Source of the DNA: Cladochytrium replicatum
Lineage: Eukaryota; Chytridiomycota; Chytridiomycetes; Cladochytriales; Cladochytriaceae
Assembly: GCA_025526935.1 (NCBI GenBank)
Contig: JAHLKD010000086.1
Location: 124,001 to 188,000, forward strand
DNA length: 64,000 nt
Direction: 5' to 3'
The translations under genes were made by a program, and so were the position numbers. Shown here piece after piece: positions 11,440 to 24,609 of the stretch; position 1 is the first letter of the stretch; every line of letters begins with the position of its first letter. The notes beneath the pieces are model-generated. The model saw only the letters and a program-made list of their open reading frames with translations, had not been told where the DNA came from and made no database searches.

Positions 11440-13584
11440 ATGCGCTTCTCACTAATGGAGAGTCCAAAAAGACTCAATGGAAGGAAGCCGTCGGCAGGGG
11501 CATCCTCAAAGTCTTCAAAATCATCCAAATCTTCAGCTTCATCTCTATATCAGGTGAGAGTCCTCTTTCATGAGGCGCTTGCTTTGGTTTGCACACCCCA
11601 ATTGGACGAAACGAAGCCTGCTTCCAAGTCTATCAATACCCTCGTGCACAAAATCAGACTCTGGAACTTCTCTGTTGCTAGATGCCATTTTGTGTCACTC
11701 CATCTGGCCGATAGTCCTCAACTAAAATTCCAAAAATCTCTCCAACGCATCGACGACCATCTGAATTCACTCTGGCATCATCCACCGATATCGATGACAA
11801 CAAACCAATCCAGCGCTCCAACAGAAAGCGAAGTGAGCTGTACCGGTTTACGCCCTCAATACAGGACTATGAGCTACTCGGGGATATAGGTGGGTTCGAA
11901 AATTGAGAGAAATAAAAGTTCTTGGCGAATTTTACATGGTGTTACAGGGGGAATCGATGATATAGCGTACTTGTACCTCGCTCGACACCTACCAACCAAC
12001 GAAATCGTTGCTCTTCGATATACAGACCTAACCCTCTCGGCAGACTTCGAGCTGATCGAGGAATTAATCGTACTCTATAATCTTGCCTCCTGTTTCTGAC
12101 ATCGAAGCTGATTTTTTGGATACAGCGAACAGGAACAAACACACTCATGTGCGACCACCCCAACATCCTGCCCTACTTTGTGAGCTTTGTCGAACACGAG
12201 CGTTTGTGGACTGTGACGTTGCCCATGCAGGCTGGTGCGTTGTTAGAGCGCAGCTTCCGGTGAGGGAAGAAGCGATGAAAGCAGTGTGCGGGAAAATACA
12301 ACTGTTCGGGATCTCGTACTAAAATGTTACTATTTTTCTTTGTTTTGTTTTCTTTTTTTGTTATTGAAAGGATCCTGCCGTGCAATCATGAAAGATTACT
12401 GCCCATCCGGGATGTCAGAGAACGTCGTCGCGGCAGTTCTACGAGAGGTTGTTAAAGCGCTTGTATACATCCACGATTCTCGGTTGATCCATAAGTAAGT
12501 TCTCCCAAATATTCGGGCTTGAAAAACACACCCTGATGCAAAACCTTGATTGAATTTGAAGTGACGTGCGGGCCGATAACATTTTGATCAATAACAAGGG
12601 TGAGGTTAGGCTGACAGGAATGAGACAGATCGTATCGCTGGCTCAAAATGGCGAATATCAGCCGTCAGCTTTTTCGTTGGTGGGCGACAACATTGAGTGG
12701 GCAGCACCAGAGGTCATAGCGCAGGTAACTAGTCATAACTGGCAGTTATTTCAAAGCATCAACACAGACTTTTGGCATTAGGAATCAAATTTTGATGAAA
12801 AGGCAGATATCTATAGTGTCGGTGTCACCGCATTGGAGCTTGCTTACAACAAGACGCCATTCGACGACTGGCCGCCACTACAGGTACGGCTGGAAGTCAC
12901 CAAAAATCACTCTCTGGTTTGAATATAATCTTGTTAGGTATTACTGTGCAAGCTTGCCTATCCATCACCAGCAGTCCAAACCGACAAAGTCATGTCGAGA
13001 ACCTTCCACAATTTCGTCTACGTCTGCTTGAACAAAAATACAGTAGAAAGGTCTTCATTCATTTGCAAGACTTTGTTTTCATGACTGATGCTCTAACTCC
13101 CAGACCGTCGGCACGACAACTCCTAACCCATTCGTTTTTGAAGAACGCAAGAGGGCCAAGTTACATCGAATCGCGTCTCATCAAGAAAACTGGATTGATT
13201 CAAGAACATGGTAAATGGATGTCACCAACTCGGCTCCAAGTTAGAAGCTGATACGATTTCTTCGCAGCGCATGCCATGATTGCGGCCATTAACACAGTCA
13301 TATCTCAGCAAGAAGGAGCCGGTGGTGATCAAGAGTGGGATATGGCAGTGAGAGGGGAGAGCGTGACCAGTGTGCCACCAAACGGGAGCAAACACAACGC
13401 AGTACAATTTGAATCACCACCACGCCCAAGTTCGATTGGTTCTCATAAGCAGAATCTGGAAGTTGAGGGGACACCGCCGAGGACGAGTACCGGATCTCTA
13501 AAGCAGATGGCGAGTGCTGAGGTACTCCCATCGAGAACCAGTTTATCTGGGTTGTGGGATAGAAACAGAGTTGGTCCCGCTTGA
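11440..13584 (+). CDS. STRAD-type pseudokinase (STE20 family)
   Basis: Ten exons: 11440-11553, 11715-11889, 11948-12069, 12126-12234, 12371-12494, 12562-12724, 12782-12883, 12938-13050, 13104-13210, 13268-13584; 481 aa. A Ser-rich N-terminal tail precedes a kinase fold starting at YELLGDIGGG. It keeps DHPNILPYF, AAPEVIAQ, KADIYSVGVTALELA and RPSARQLLTHSF. Catalytic residues are lost: the VAIK lysine reads VALRY, HRD reads HNDVRADN, and DFG reads LTGMR. This pattern and the order of blocks match STRAD, the allosteric partner of LKB1 with MO25. The C-terminal 100 residues are low complexity, and I see no WEF-like MO25 tail. Intron 9 uses a GTCTTC donor. A catalytically active relative is unlikely. 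Confidence 0.88.
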
Positions 13585-14316
13585 GGGAAGCAGGGAGTTG
13601 AGAAATGCGGATTTTTGCAAACGGCTCCCAAATATAAATGTCTTTCAGATCTTGAACGCAAACTGTAAATATGTTCGATCTCATCCTTCATCGTAACTCA
13701 AACCACGCACGCATACAGGTATTGTGCATTTTCGGAATCTCAACAACCACTGAACCGCAATCTCTCTGAAATTTGAATTTCCGTCATGTAATTCAATCGG
13801 CACTTTGCAAGAACGTAGATTCTTGCTAGCCCCAAGCTGCCGTGGTAGAGTAGTTGACTATCAAGTTACCGTCGGTCCCAAAGCACTATACAGTAAACAT
13901 AAGCATTATATGAAGACCAAAATCGAACAAACTTCTCCTCTACTTTCTGAAGATTTGCGATGATCTCGTCGGGTGCTGGTGCAAAAGAACTGTTCACGTA
14001 TAGAAACTAAAAGCAGCAATGAGCAAAATTCTTCGAGACCACTTCAGGTTCGTTTTTCACCAGCGGATCGGCTGGTTTCCAATTCAGCTCCTTCCGCAAG
14101 AACGCAATGACCGTCTGAAATTTGTGGGTTGAAGTTATCTTGAAGAAGCTCTGTTTGAGAATCGGAGCGTTTCCCGTTGCCTTAAACCGCACCACCACTA
14201 CCCAAAGTGATCAGTTCACTCCCGTTCCTAACACCCCAGTTGCTCACCCTTACCCTTGGACGGTACCCCAGCTGCCCCTCCAACGGGTGTCTGTGGAGAT
14301 TCGCTCATCACGTGTC
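13585..14316. other. intergenic region, nothing recognised
   Basis: This is the stretch between the STRAD-like gene and the HECT gene, both on the plus strand. The open frame extending upstream of 14317 lacks an in-frame ATG, so it is probably 5' UTR. Confidence 0.5.
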
Positions 14317-17300
14317 ATGTTTGGGAGCGAGCCCAAGAAGGTGGACGTGGCGGCGAGGGCCAAGGCTGAGAGGCTCGAGAGGGAGCGGAGGAGGAAGGAG
14401 GCCAACGATGAAGCTGTGAGAACGAAGCATGTGCTGACACTACAGCGATTCTTCCGGCGGATGTTGGCGAAGAGACGTGCTACCTTATTGATACGGGAGA
14501 TGTGGGATGGTTGGATGGCAGAGGGAGCACCGGGATCTGCTGATGCATTGCTACTCGTATGGATTTTCTTCCGCTTCTGGAAGCCCGGCGATGACGACGA
14601 CCGTCTCGCGAGTTTGTGCAAGAAGCTTTTGATCGATGCACCAAACAAGTCGAGCTGGCTCACGTTCTTTACGCATAAGGATGTTTTTTTCAGAAGGTTT
14701 TCAGTAAGAAGCATGGCGACACTTATGCATGCGTGCTTGGATCGAGCGTGTGGAAAAACAGATCGTACAACAACTAAAGCTTCTTTGGCCTCCGCTTTCG
14801 CATCAGGGCCAGAACTCTACCTCTCCGGAGCCGAGCTTAGGTTTCTCATCACGTACGCAAATTGGAAAGCATATGGGCCGGCTTGCCATACTGCCCTTGG
14901 CGAGATTGCGTCGATCATGACAACCGACGACACCTATCGGATCATAAAGTCAGGACTGTTCTCACGGATGAAGTTGTTTTATGAGACTTCAGGAAGAAAA
15001 CGAATGGATAGTCAGGATGCAAAGCTGTTGAAGAGCATCCGAATATGGACACACGGCATTGTGCATTATGCCCTGTTTCCTGTCGGTGGCAGCACAGCAA
15101 AGGTTGAAACGCCCTTGAAATCAACACCAGTCGTTGATTTGGCTTTGCAAAACTTTACAGTCGAACTGCTCACAGTTCCTGCATGGATTTCCTATGCCGA
15201 AGCACAGTGCGTGAGCCTCCTTACTCAGTCAGGCATCGTCAAGTATCTTTTCGGCCCAAACATGAAGTTTTACATCTCTTTGGAGGGCGAGAGTGCACTC
15301 TTTATGCTCGGAAACATGGTGGACATCTACCTTGCTTCCAAGAAAGCCACGGATATTGATCCCGTCTCATTTACTGCATTTGCTCCACGCGTTTGCGAAA
15401 TACTAGCTCACTGCAAAACGTATGTGAGCGAGACTGCAACCAACTTGACAAAGCTTCACCCGATTTTCGAATGGTACTCGGGAAGAACGACGAATCTGCC
15501 CTCCGAAGTCACCAAAACAGTGACGGCTCAGGTCTCGTATCTTTGGACACGACCCTTCATTTCTAATGCATTTCACCACGTTCAACAAGATCCTGCAGAG
15601 ACTGTCTCTAGTGATCGTGGAGGTAAGCCAGGATCAAAGCGCGCTGAGAATACACTGGCGGTGATCGAAATTCGGGATGCGTGCGACTTGTTCATGAACT
15701 TGATCACAACACTCCTGAACCAACGGCAGCGTATCCTGAATACTGTGACTTACATGCCAAAGCTGATCCCGAATCTGTGGCGAATGATTCAAACGCTTGG
15801 GCCAGATGGAGGCGTCGCTGTATTCCTAAGCGCTGCAAAAAATCCTTCGAAAGAACACTGCATGCCGATGCTCTCGCTCTTTTGCATTTGCGCCCGACTG
15901 CTATTCCTTACCCTCGATGATGAGGAGATCTACGAGAAGCAAGCTCCATTCAAACCCGACGAACTTGCTGACATCACCCACTTTTTGAACCGGTACTGTT
16001 TCTATCTCGTGTGGAATAACGTCGTACCGGTCACCGCTTCGTCGACCGTTGTGTCAGCAAACAGCCCTCTGATAGGCGCACCAATGAAACTACTTACGCT
16101 TCTAGCTGATCGGCATTCTCGGCGACCATTTGTTGAAAAACCTGACAACTGGCTTGTCGTTCCGCAGGCATCTCAGCAAAGTTTTGTCAAAAGCTTCAAT
16201 GAAAACGATCCAAGGGCGGTGTTCATTGTAAATTACTTGCCGCAGAGCGTCCCGTTCAGAACACGAGGTAAACACTCTTAGTTTTTTTCGGAGTGCTCTT
16301 CAAGCTTACAATCTTCCTGTTCTGGTGATAGTTGCAATTTTCCGCGGGATCGTTCAACATGACAAACAGACCCTCGGATCGTATGTCACTCCAATCAAAG
16401 TTCATCGCACAATGGTCCTCGAAGACGGCTTCCGCCAACTTTCAGGACTTTCTCCATTGCAGTTCAAACACCCGGTTCGCGTCAAATTCATCTCCAAACT
16501 GGGTCTCGAAGAAATCGGTATTGATCAGTCAGGAGTGTTCAAAGAGTTCTTGGAGGACTTGTGCAAGCAGGTGTTTGCGCAGAATTTGAACTTGTTCTCA
16601 ACAACTGAAGATGGATATTTGTATCCTTCCCCGACCGCATTTGTGTCTACGGAGAACCATCTGGATTTGCTTGAATTCGTTGGAAAGGTTTTGGGAAAGG
16701 CATTGTATGAGGTGAGTCATGATGAAAATCGATAATCTCATTTCTTGTGCTTAGTTTTTGTTTGTCTTGGAGGGCATTGTGATCGATATGCCATTTGCGT
16801 TGTTTATCTATACAAAGCTTCTTGGCAAGTATAACATGCTGGTATTTCTCTGTTGCCTTTTTATTGAGAACATTGAGAACATTAACGCTAATGTCTTCTT
16901 GTAAAGGATGAACTACCATCACTGGATCCCCAACTGTATAAGAACCTCATGTTCTTAAAGCATTACGATGGAGATTGCGAAGATCTTGGACTCAACTTCA
17001 CCATAGATCGCGACCATTTCGGCGCAATTGTAACAAAGGAAATCAAACCTGGCGGTATAAATAGTCTCCAATCTCTCAATCAATGCAACTTCTAATTTTT
17101 TTTCTTGTTCGAAGGCCGTGTTATTTCTGTGGGGAATGAAAACAAGCATGAGTATTGCTACCTCATGGCGGACTTTCGTTTGAACCAGGAGACAAAGGAC
17201 GAGTACCGTGCTTTTGTGGGCGGGTTCAAGTCTATCATCTCTGATGAATGGACGCGCATGTTTTCATCGACTGAGCTGCAGAAGATGATGTGTGGAGAGG

Positions 17301-17895
17301 GTACATTTGACCTTTCCGACTTGAGGAAGTACACAAAGTACGAAGGTGGCTACTTTGACCATCATCCAACAATCAAAAATCTCTGGAAGGTTTGTTTACT
17401 GAAAAGCATCAGGCAATAACTTCTGTGTTTAAACTTGATACTCTTAGGTGTTGGGAGAAATGGATCTGAATGAAAAGAGAGAATTTCTCAAGTTTGTAAC
17501 TAGTTGGTGAGCTGAACAACGTTATTCCTGAAAAAACTTGTACTGATATGCATCTTCTCAATCAAGCTCAAAGCCTCCTGTTGGTGGATTTGAACATCTT
17601 ACACCACCATTGACTATCCGATTTGTCCCAGCTGACCCATCCGATGAAGGAGATGCACCAACTGTCTCAGGAATAATGCAGTCACTTGGATCAGTATTTG
17701 GAGTTGGAATCAAGGATGCACAACGACTCCCGACTGCTGCAACATGTTTCAACCTACTCAAGCTTCCTGCTTATACAAAGCGGAACACATTGAAGCAGAA
17801 GCTCCTCTATTCGGTATTCAGCATAATGATGTAGTTAAAACAATATTAATGGAAAGTTGTAGATTCAATCTGGAACAGGGTTTGAGCTCTCATAA
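14317..17895 (+). CDS. HUL5: HECT E3 ubiquitin ligase, UBE3C/Hul5 type
   Basis: Eight exons: 14317-16267, 16332-16711, 16755-16841, 16907-17054, 17115-17389, 17448-17506, 17567-17813, 17863-17895; 1059 aa, close to human UBE3C (1083). The start is the first ATG, MFGSEPKK, followed by a basic helix and an IQ-like segment (TLQRFFRRMLAKRRA). A long helical region leads into the HECT domain: GLEEIGIDQSGVFKEFLEDL, GKVLGKALYE, then the catalytic block RLPTAATCFNLLKLP with the thioester cysteine. It ends GTGFELS, like UBE3C. The family extends ubiquitin chains on proteasome-bound substrates. The proteasome subunit Rpt3 is encoded 5 kb upstream; that is probably coincidence. Confidence 0.95.
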
Positions 17896-18963
17896 TGCAA
17901 GTTTTCATGGTTTCCTGACATGTCATCGTTTTGAGTGAACCTGTGAATGTTTGCAAATATGAATCTAAATTGTTTTTTCACACTAAATGTATTCTAACAA
18001 CTTTGCGCGTCGCAATGAACTATTATGTGAGATGAAACCACAGTCTTGCTCTTGCCCAGGATATACTTATGAAAAGCTAGATATTGAACTAGTTTATGAG
18101 CACTGGACCAGTGAGGATAAGGAGTAATAATTTTGAAACTACGAAATGAAGTTATGATAAGAAAGATCTTCGAACTGTGAGCAGCGCTTGACACTCCCCG
18201 CAATTGACATACAATGTACTTTCTATGTCATCTACCTTCACATGTTCTGATAATCAAGTGCAACAACAGAAATGGCATCAACTGCAAAAGGTATTCTCTT
18301 TATTCATCAATGGGGTTCTTTACATATTCTAAATATGATGGCACATTAGCAGTGGTTGGTAGATAATGATCGTAATGCTGCTCAATACAGATTCTAACAT
18401 GCTCGGCCATATTCTAAAAACACTTAACCATATTTCATCTAATTTTTTTGAATTACAATCAGGCTAAATCTTCAGCTGCAACCTTACAAACAGTTTTATA
18501 CTGTGAAATTGAAGTCTGAACAGTATTTGCTGACTAGATGATGAGATATTGAAACCTTCTTTGAACAAAGGTAACATACCGGAATCATCTCAATTATTTG
18601 AAAGGGAAGACACGAGAAGAGCAGATGCTTCTAAAACGTTATCCTTGAATCTCTGAAGGTAAATGAGATCAACAGGAAAATATGTTTACAATCATTTGAA
18701 ATGCTCACTTCAGGCACGACAATTTCTTCCATTAATTTCAAAATATTGAATTGCTTACTGACATTCAGAGATGCGAAGCTAAAACTGCCGGAGAAAATGA
18801 TTCATAAATGTTCTCTATTTCCTAATATTTCAACTTCTAGTATTTGTCATGAGATGAGTAACGCCTGTCAGAACACATTCTGTCACTCTAACAATGTAGT
18901 ACATAAGCTAGTCTTTTGGATAGTGCTTATTATCCAAATTGCGAAATAATATTCTCCAACAGT
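17896..18963. other. gene-free AT-rich stretch
   Basis: Short open frames only, none resembling a protein family. No RNA gene or repeat was recognised. Confidence 0.5.
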
Positions 18964-21650
18964 CTAAATAATGTCATTAAAAGATTCAAAGCTCGCAGTT
19001 TCGTCTCGAAGTTTGTATTCTGCAGTTTCAGTTAACAGCAAATAGATTTTGCGCAATTTGTAAACAACTCTGATCCCCCCAAAATTTGTTGCCGGCACAT
19101 GCATTCTGCAATTATTATTTTGTTTTTGTTTCCTTGTTTTGTGATAGCGGAGACTCATTGCCTCCTCTGATAGGTCTTCAAAAAATCTGAGGTCATCCTC
19201 GTACCGCTCTTTGCTTGTGGCAATATCTGGGTCAGCCTCAGCTGAGTTGTTGTCAATGAAAAGCAGCTCAAAACAGATGTGCTTTCGTATCACTTCAAGC
19301 TCTTTGATTGCCTTCTGGTGCTCTGAATAGCGCGGCATCTTCGTGGATGACAGATGGGAGGGAAGTCCAGCCTGCAGTTGTAAGGCTCTCCGGGCAGTTG
19401 CAAGAGCTGTTGCGAGCTTCGAAGTAGAGTCGAGCGTGATCTTGGAATTCTTTCTTTGCCAGAGTCATGAGATCAGAACCAGCTCGATTCTTCCAAAAAC
19501 TTCGGGTCACAAAGCAAATGTTTGCAAAGATCCTTGAGGAGATAGAAGGACACTCCATCTTTCATCCAACAGTAACAGCGAACAACGGCCAGTCGCATTC
19601 CAGCTTGCAGTGACTTTGTTCTGCTTTGGTCGTGATGGGAGTGGTGTATCGCTTTATGATGTTACTGATCGGTGGGGAATTGGCAAAGGAATGGTTGACC
19701 TGTACACAAGGTGAGTCATCGTTGCAAGTATCCACGTTTCGATTCAGCAGTCTCTGAAGCGCGCGCATCGCAGGAGGAACTGATGCCTCACATGGCAGGC
19801 CATCAGCGGGTCCTTGGACAGCAGGAGAAGGCGAGTTGACAGGCTGATGTTCTTTGAGGCGCTTCCTATGCATGCTGAAGCTTGCAGAAGCTAAGTCGTT
19901 GTGGTGTTAGTGGTGTTGTTTGAATGGACACGCAAAAGAATGGCGTGCAGATCACCGAAAAGGACATCCCTGGGGTCCTTTTTGGCAGTTTGAAACGTGA
20001 CACTCACAGATTAAAATGATTGGCCAGAGCAAAACTGCGGCCAATCAATCTGCGGGGAAACTGCGAGCTTTGATTCCCCCCTATTAGTCAGAATTCCAGA
20101 GAACAGATAACTATTAGCTTTCACATATGGTGTGTGGAGTGTCAGTTTTCCATCTAGTACCTTTTGCAACTCATCTTGGATCCTTCCAAAAGATCCCACT
20201 GTAGAATGTGATTCTGCAACAATCAGAACACACCCCACAGCTACAATACACACTGTTTTCCTATTTACAAGATTTATCTTTGCACTAATATGCTCAAGGT
20301 ATCGCATTGCTATAAATGTTTCTGATTCTTCAAGTTCAAGGTTATTGCCGAACTGCGAAGTACAAATAAATATATCTTTAATTGGGACATTGATGAGTAA
20401 GACCTTCACACAAGAGAATATTGGTACCTTCTTTTAAATTGGGGGGCAATGTGCCGTGATTATCAAAAATCTCTGGTATATTCATGTAATCATCTGATAA
20501 TAACGACTCAACCTGAGTAGTTGGCTTGAAAGATAAAGGCTCAGGCATCACAATTGGAGTTCTATAAGCACGTGGACACATAAACATTGTTTGATTTTAA
20601 CACTGAACTTCTCAGAAACATTTTCACTAGTGTTTCTCATGCTGCTGTAACTGCTGCTGATTGTGTCAGGCAAAAATCCATCATCTTCTGCTTGAGTCAG
20701 AGCCAGCATCACTGGCGTTTTAAGTCACTGAGCTCAGAATCACTATCACTAGCTTCAAAGTATAATCTCCAGCTGAACTGGCTTCTGAGAATGGCCCACA
20801 GCTTTCTGAATGTGCACAATCAGCAACAGAGACACTGCTGTGGATGCTGATCTCTGAAACAGAGCATTTGTCAGAGTCAATATCAATCTCTTCAACAATC
20901 TTTGGATGATTGTTATCCAGTCCATAAGTTTCCATGACTGGCTCAATATGTTTTGTTTGGTTTCCGACTTCGTCAATTTGCGAGTCTTCTTTGGGGTTAA
21001 AATTGTCGATTGATCAAAAGGTTCGGGGCTCCGAGCCACTTTCAGCCACGATCCTGGCTCTGCGCGGATGGCTTATCTATGGACCCTGATGCACGGATGC
21101 TCCGAACCTTCATGCCAACCCGGCTGTTGGCTTGTCTGCTTTGGGGGAAGGCAGGGACCGTAGTGGCTGTCCAGACAGTCTGAAATTTTTTCGAAATAAG
21201 ATCTTTTGGCTTAACGAATACTTTTGGTGGGGTTCCAAAGCACTCAATTGCATCGCCGTCCGGCGCATTTGGGTGAACTGCGGCGACGGTAAACTCTTGA
21301 AGGCTTGGTAACAATGATCTTGTTCGCTTCTGCTCGGAGTAAAGCTTTCAAGACAGATTCTTGTCGACCCATCTGCGGATCCGTTCAAAGCGTTGGAATT
21401 TTCATTGATTCCGTAGTTCCATTCTCTAACAATGACTTCTCTTCGGTGATCTTCTTCAGATCTGCGAGCTAGACGGCCATATACGCTCTCCAGTGGTAAC
21501 TGAGGCTCTTCCTTCGCATTGCCAGTCGTGACGGTGATCGGGATCTCTGTTGGAAACACGTGAAGATTTCGGCATGTTTGATCTGCAACGTGATCTGACG
21601 TGACAACAAACGCTATTTCCCATGCTTTTATAAAAGTTGGAGATTTGCAT
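18964..21650 (-). pseudogene. degenerate coding stretch, family unknown
   Basis: A chain of minus-strand open segments has protein-like composition: about 21559-21042, 20935-20720, 20587-20378, 20370-20011, 19873-19562, 19558-18964. GT-AG junctions can be drawn between some, but phases conflict (for example at 20435 and 21314), so no single intact product could be built. The last segment begins MPRYSEHQKAIKELEVIRKH and is acidic, which faintly recalls the N-terminal part of fungal Harbinger-type transposon proteins. That resemblance is weak. It may be a decayed transposon or a fast-evolving gene with unusual splicing. Confidence 0.3.
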
Positions 21651-22608
21651 TAAACCTGCGTTGAGGTACCGAGTGACACAATTGCAACGAATACGTCAGT
21701 TAATGACTAGAAATATTGCTGTTTTTGTAATGTCCATTGCAAAAAAAAATAAGTTCGTGCATGGGCTCCTTCCCCGATCTGCATCCGGTTTTGTGTGAGT
21801 TAGGTTTCGATCGTGTTGGTTGTTTAAGTTATGCCCTCATATCTAATGTAGTTTAAGTTATGCCCTCATCACATCGAATGGAGTCGGGAGATCTTGCACT
21901 TCACAGTCCCCTGTATCGCCCCTCGATTTGTGCAGAAAATGAGACAAGCCGATCAAACAAGCCTTGAACCCGTTTCGTATTTTCTCACCTGGAATCACCT
22001 CGATTTTGTCGATCCCTCCACTGCAAACTTTAGGTTATCGACAACTCGCGCAGCAGCAGTCGGCCGCTCAAAACGCCGCCACCTTGATGAGCGGGGCGTC
22101 TGCGTTCCAAAATAGTGGAGACGCTTATTCGGTTTATTTATGCGTGTTTTGCATCGTCTTGGTTTGCGCAAAGAGGTGGATTCTTCGTTTTCTTGCCAAT
22201 CACTGCTCCTGGTTTTGAGTAAACAAAGCAACAAACTCTTTTAAAAATTCAGAAATTGGAATGGGGGGCGAAAGTGCGATTGTCCCGGGACTTTACAGAA
22301 GGGAGCTCCATCCCTAAAAAGAAGAACCGATTCATCCTGAATCGAATACTCCAGGGCACAAAATGTGTTATATCTTAATTTGTCGACTCATTCAGTCCTG
22401 TTTGAAAAGATGTTACAAGGTTGAAACGTTCTTCATTTCGAACGTATCAGAAAGATTTACAAGAGAAGTCCTCCATTGTAACAAAAATGTCCTCAAATGG
22501 CGGGAGAGTAGACAGCCGTTTCCATCGTCTCCTCATTTTTTCAGCACTCACAATCACAGATCCACACATTTAATGTTCCCAGCGAGTGCGATATTTCAAA
22601 CAAGTTCT

Positions 22609-24286
22609 TCAATCCAGGTCTTCAACTCCAGATCCGACCAGCGCTGCGTTCCCATCTTCGCTCGTAGATTGTGCAGCTCCATCGCTCTCATCTTCCGGTG
22701 TTTCTTCAGTCTCACCGTTCAGCGAGAATCGACACACAGGACACGAGCCTATCGAAACCATAAATTAGGTCTCGCAATGAAAAGATTGCAGTATTTTACC
22801 GTTGATTTTCAGCCATTGCTCGATGCATGGTGGGTGGAAGTAGTGCTCGCATGGTAGCCTCGTCACCTCCTCTTCGGGTACAAAGTCTTCCTGGCACACT
22901 GTACAGTCAACTTGTTTCGCTGGAAAGTGATCGTTAGAGAAGGTGACGAACAGGTGAGATGTGGCCATGTACCGATCATGGATGCCTCTACGTTCACCCG
23001 TGGAAGAGCAGATATTTTCTCCTCACTAGCACGTTGTGGGCCACTGCATTTTGTGTTTAAGGCACTGGTTCCCAAAAATGATTCGGTTTAAGAAGCTTAC
23101 CTTGACCCTTGCTCCATTACTTGTGATTTGGTGAGTCAGCTAGATTTTAGTTCATTTGAAGATTGAGTTCAGGGATTTGCAAACTCACGTCGAGTAAGAA
23201 TGGCATCGAAATCTCGCTGTCCCACGGCGTAATCTAATTCATATACAAGTGTCAGAAAAATGAAGCACGATGCTCCTTATCGGTACCTCCAGGGTTTCCA
23301 AGCAAATTGATAAATTGGCTCAGACCATCTCGTCCAATGGGGGACCGTCCCATGATCGACTCGAAGATTCTATGGTTACAAAACAATAAGGAGAATGCCA
23401 AGAAAGAATGAATAAAAATTTTATGTACCTGAAAATCGCTTCGGACGCCATATCAATGTCGCTAGCGTTCATCCCACCAGGTCGATTCCTCCTTCGCCGA
23501 CCTTCACTGCTTCTGCTTTCCGGCCGTTCACCACTACTCACAGCACTCGGCTCCCCATTTTCCGCCAACAACGGCTCAGTAGGATCACCCGGTGTCTCTT
23601 CCTCTTCTTCTTCCTCCCGACTCGTCTCGTTCGTCGCTCCCGAATTTTGTGCTCCGGAAGCATTTCGGTTCTCTACCGCCGCAGTGTTGATCCTCAGTGT
23701 CGTCGTGCCGTCCTCGCGTGAGACAGTAACTGTACCGCTGTTGCCCAAAAGCTCCTGCATCCACATCTGGATCATTTCGACGGTGCGGTCGGGTTGGTCT
23801 GCTGCAGGAGGGAAGACGTTTCCGGCGCCGAATCCGCCAAAGACTGGACCAAACTCATCGGATTCTTCTTCGTCGTCTTCGTCGTGATGAAACTCCGCTT
23901 CATCCATCTGCAAGAAGTATGGGAGATGAGGAATCATTTGTGTTGATCTTTTGTATAGTACTTCTTCTACGAAATCTGAGCCGCAGATTGCGCAGGTTGG
24001 CGTGCCTGAGTCGAGCAATGCATCAACTTCTCTCTGAATTGGAGATGTGTTGAGGATGGTCGAAATGGAGTGCGGAAAACTGCAGTACCTCACACGCATG
24101 GCACCAATATGCTTTGTCGTATGGCATGAATGCGGCTGTAGATGCCGATGTCGGCCGATCGCTAGTTGGGGGTATCGTCGAGGTGGCACTCTGGGCGTCC
24201 GTCGTCACTATAGTCGCTGGTCCCTCAAATGGGCCGTCAGTTGGCCCATCATCTGATAGCGATGTTCTTTGTGGTTGTGATGACAT
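22609..24286 (-). CDS. RING-H2 E3 ubiquitin ligase, RNF126/RNF115-like
   Basis: Nine exons on the minus strand: 24286-24089, 24033-23962, 23907-23429, 23369-23287, 23233-23189, 23139-23121, 23043-22973, 22919-22800, 22748-22609; 408 aa. An N-terminal zinc finger (WCHACE, then CAICGSDFVEE) is split by intron 1. An acidic linker (DEDDEEESDE) and a Ser/Glu-rich middle follow, with the LINLLGNPG segment typical of the family and SEEKISALP before the RING. The RING-H2 reads CTVCQ, LPCEHYFHPPC and SCPVCR. Family members ubiquitinate mislocalised and endocytic cargo with the help of the N-terminal finger. Exon 6 is 19 nt and is placed by phase only. The next gene upstream is also on the minus strand. 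Confidence 0.88.
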
Positions 24287-24363
24287 AAATTATGCTTCGG
24301 ATACGGAGGGCTGGTGAGTTGGAAGCACCGAATTCGTAAAGGTTAGATGAGGGGAAAGAGGCA

Positions 24364-24555
24364 CTATAAAAAGATTTCTACCACTCCTTGGTTTCTCAGT
24401 TTAGCGTGTAGTTTCCCCAATAATGCGCGCTGTGTCCCTTGTGTTTCTCCGTTGAAATGGTCTCTGGCTGTCTGACCCAGGTTCCCTGTGGCTTGAGAGT
24501 GGCTTGAGAGCGCGTGTACAAGTGTGAAAAGGCGTTGGATGGCTTCTGGCTCCAT
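24364..24555 (-). CDS. small hypothetical ORF, 63 aa
   Basis: An ATG-initiated minus-strand frame (MEPEAIQRLFTLVHAL) lies between the RING ligase and the UPF0643 gene, all on the same strand. Composition is helical and charged. I do not recognise it. It could be a short gene or an exon of a longer one. Confidence 0.3.
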   Translation of the reverse strand: MEPEAIQRLFTLVHALSSHSQATGNLGQTARDHFNGETQGTQRALLGKLHAKLRNQGVVEIFL

Positions 24556-24609
24556 GTATCTCTATCTATTGATTGTATACTCTCTTAAAAAATCTCTCTG
24601 TTCAATGTT

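Noticed and set aside
13833-13895. tRNA-like stretch (GTGGTAGAGTAGTTGACT)
   Set aside because: It has an A-box-like word but no B box and no closable acceptor stem.
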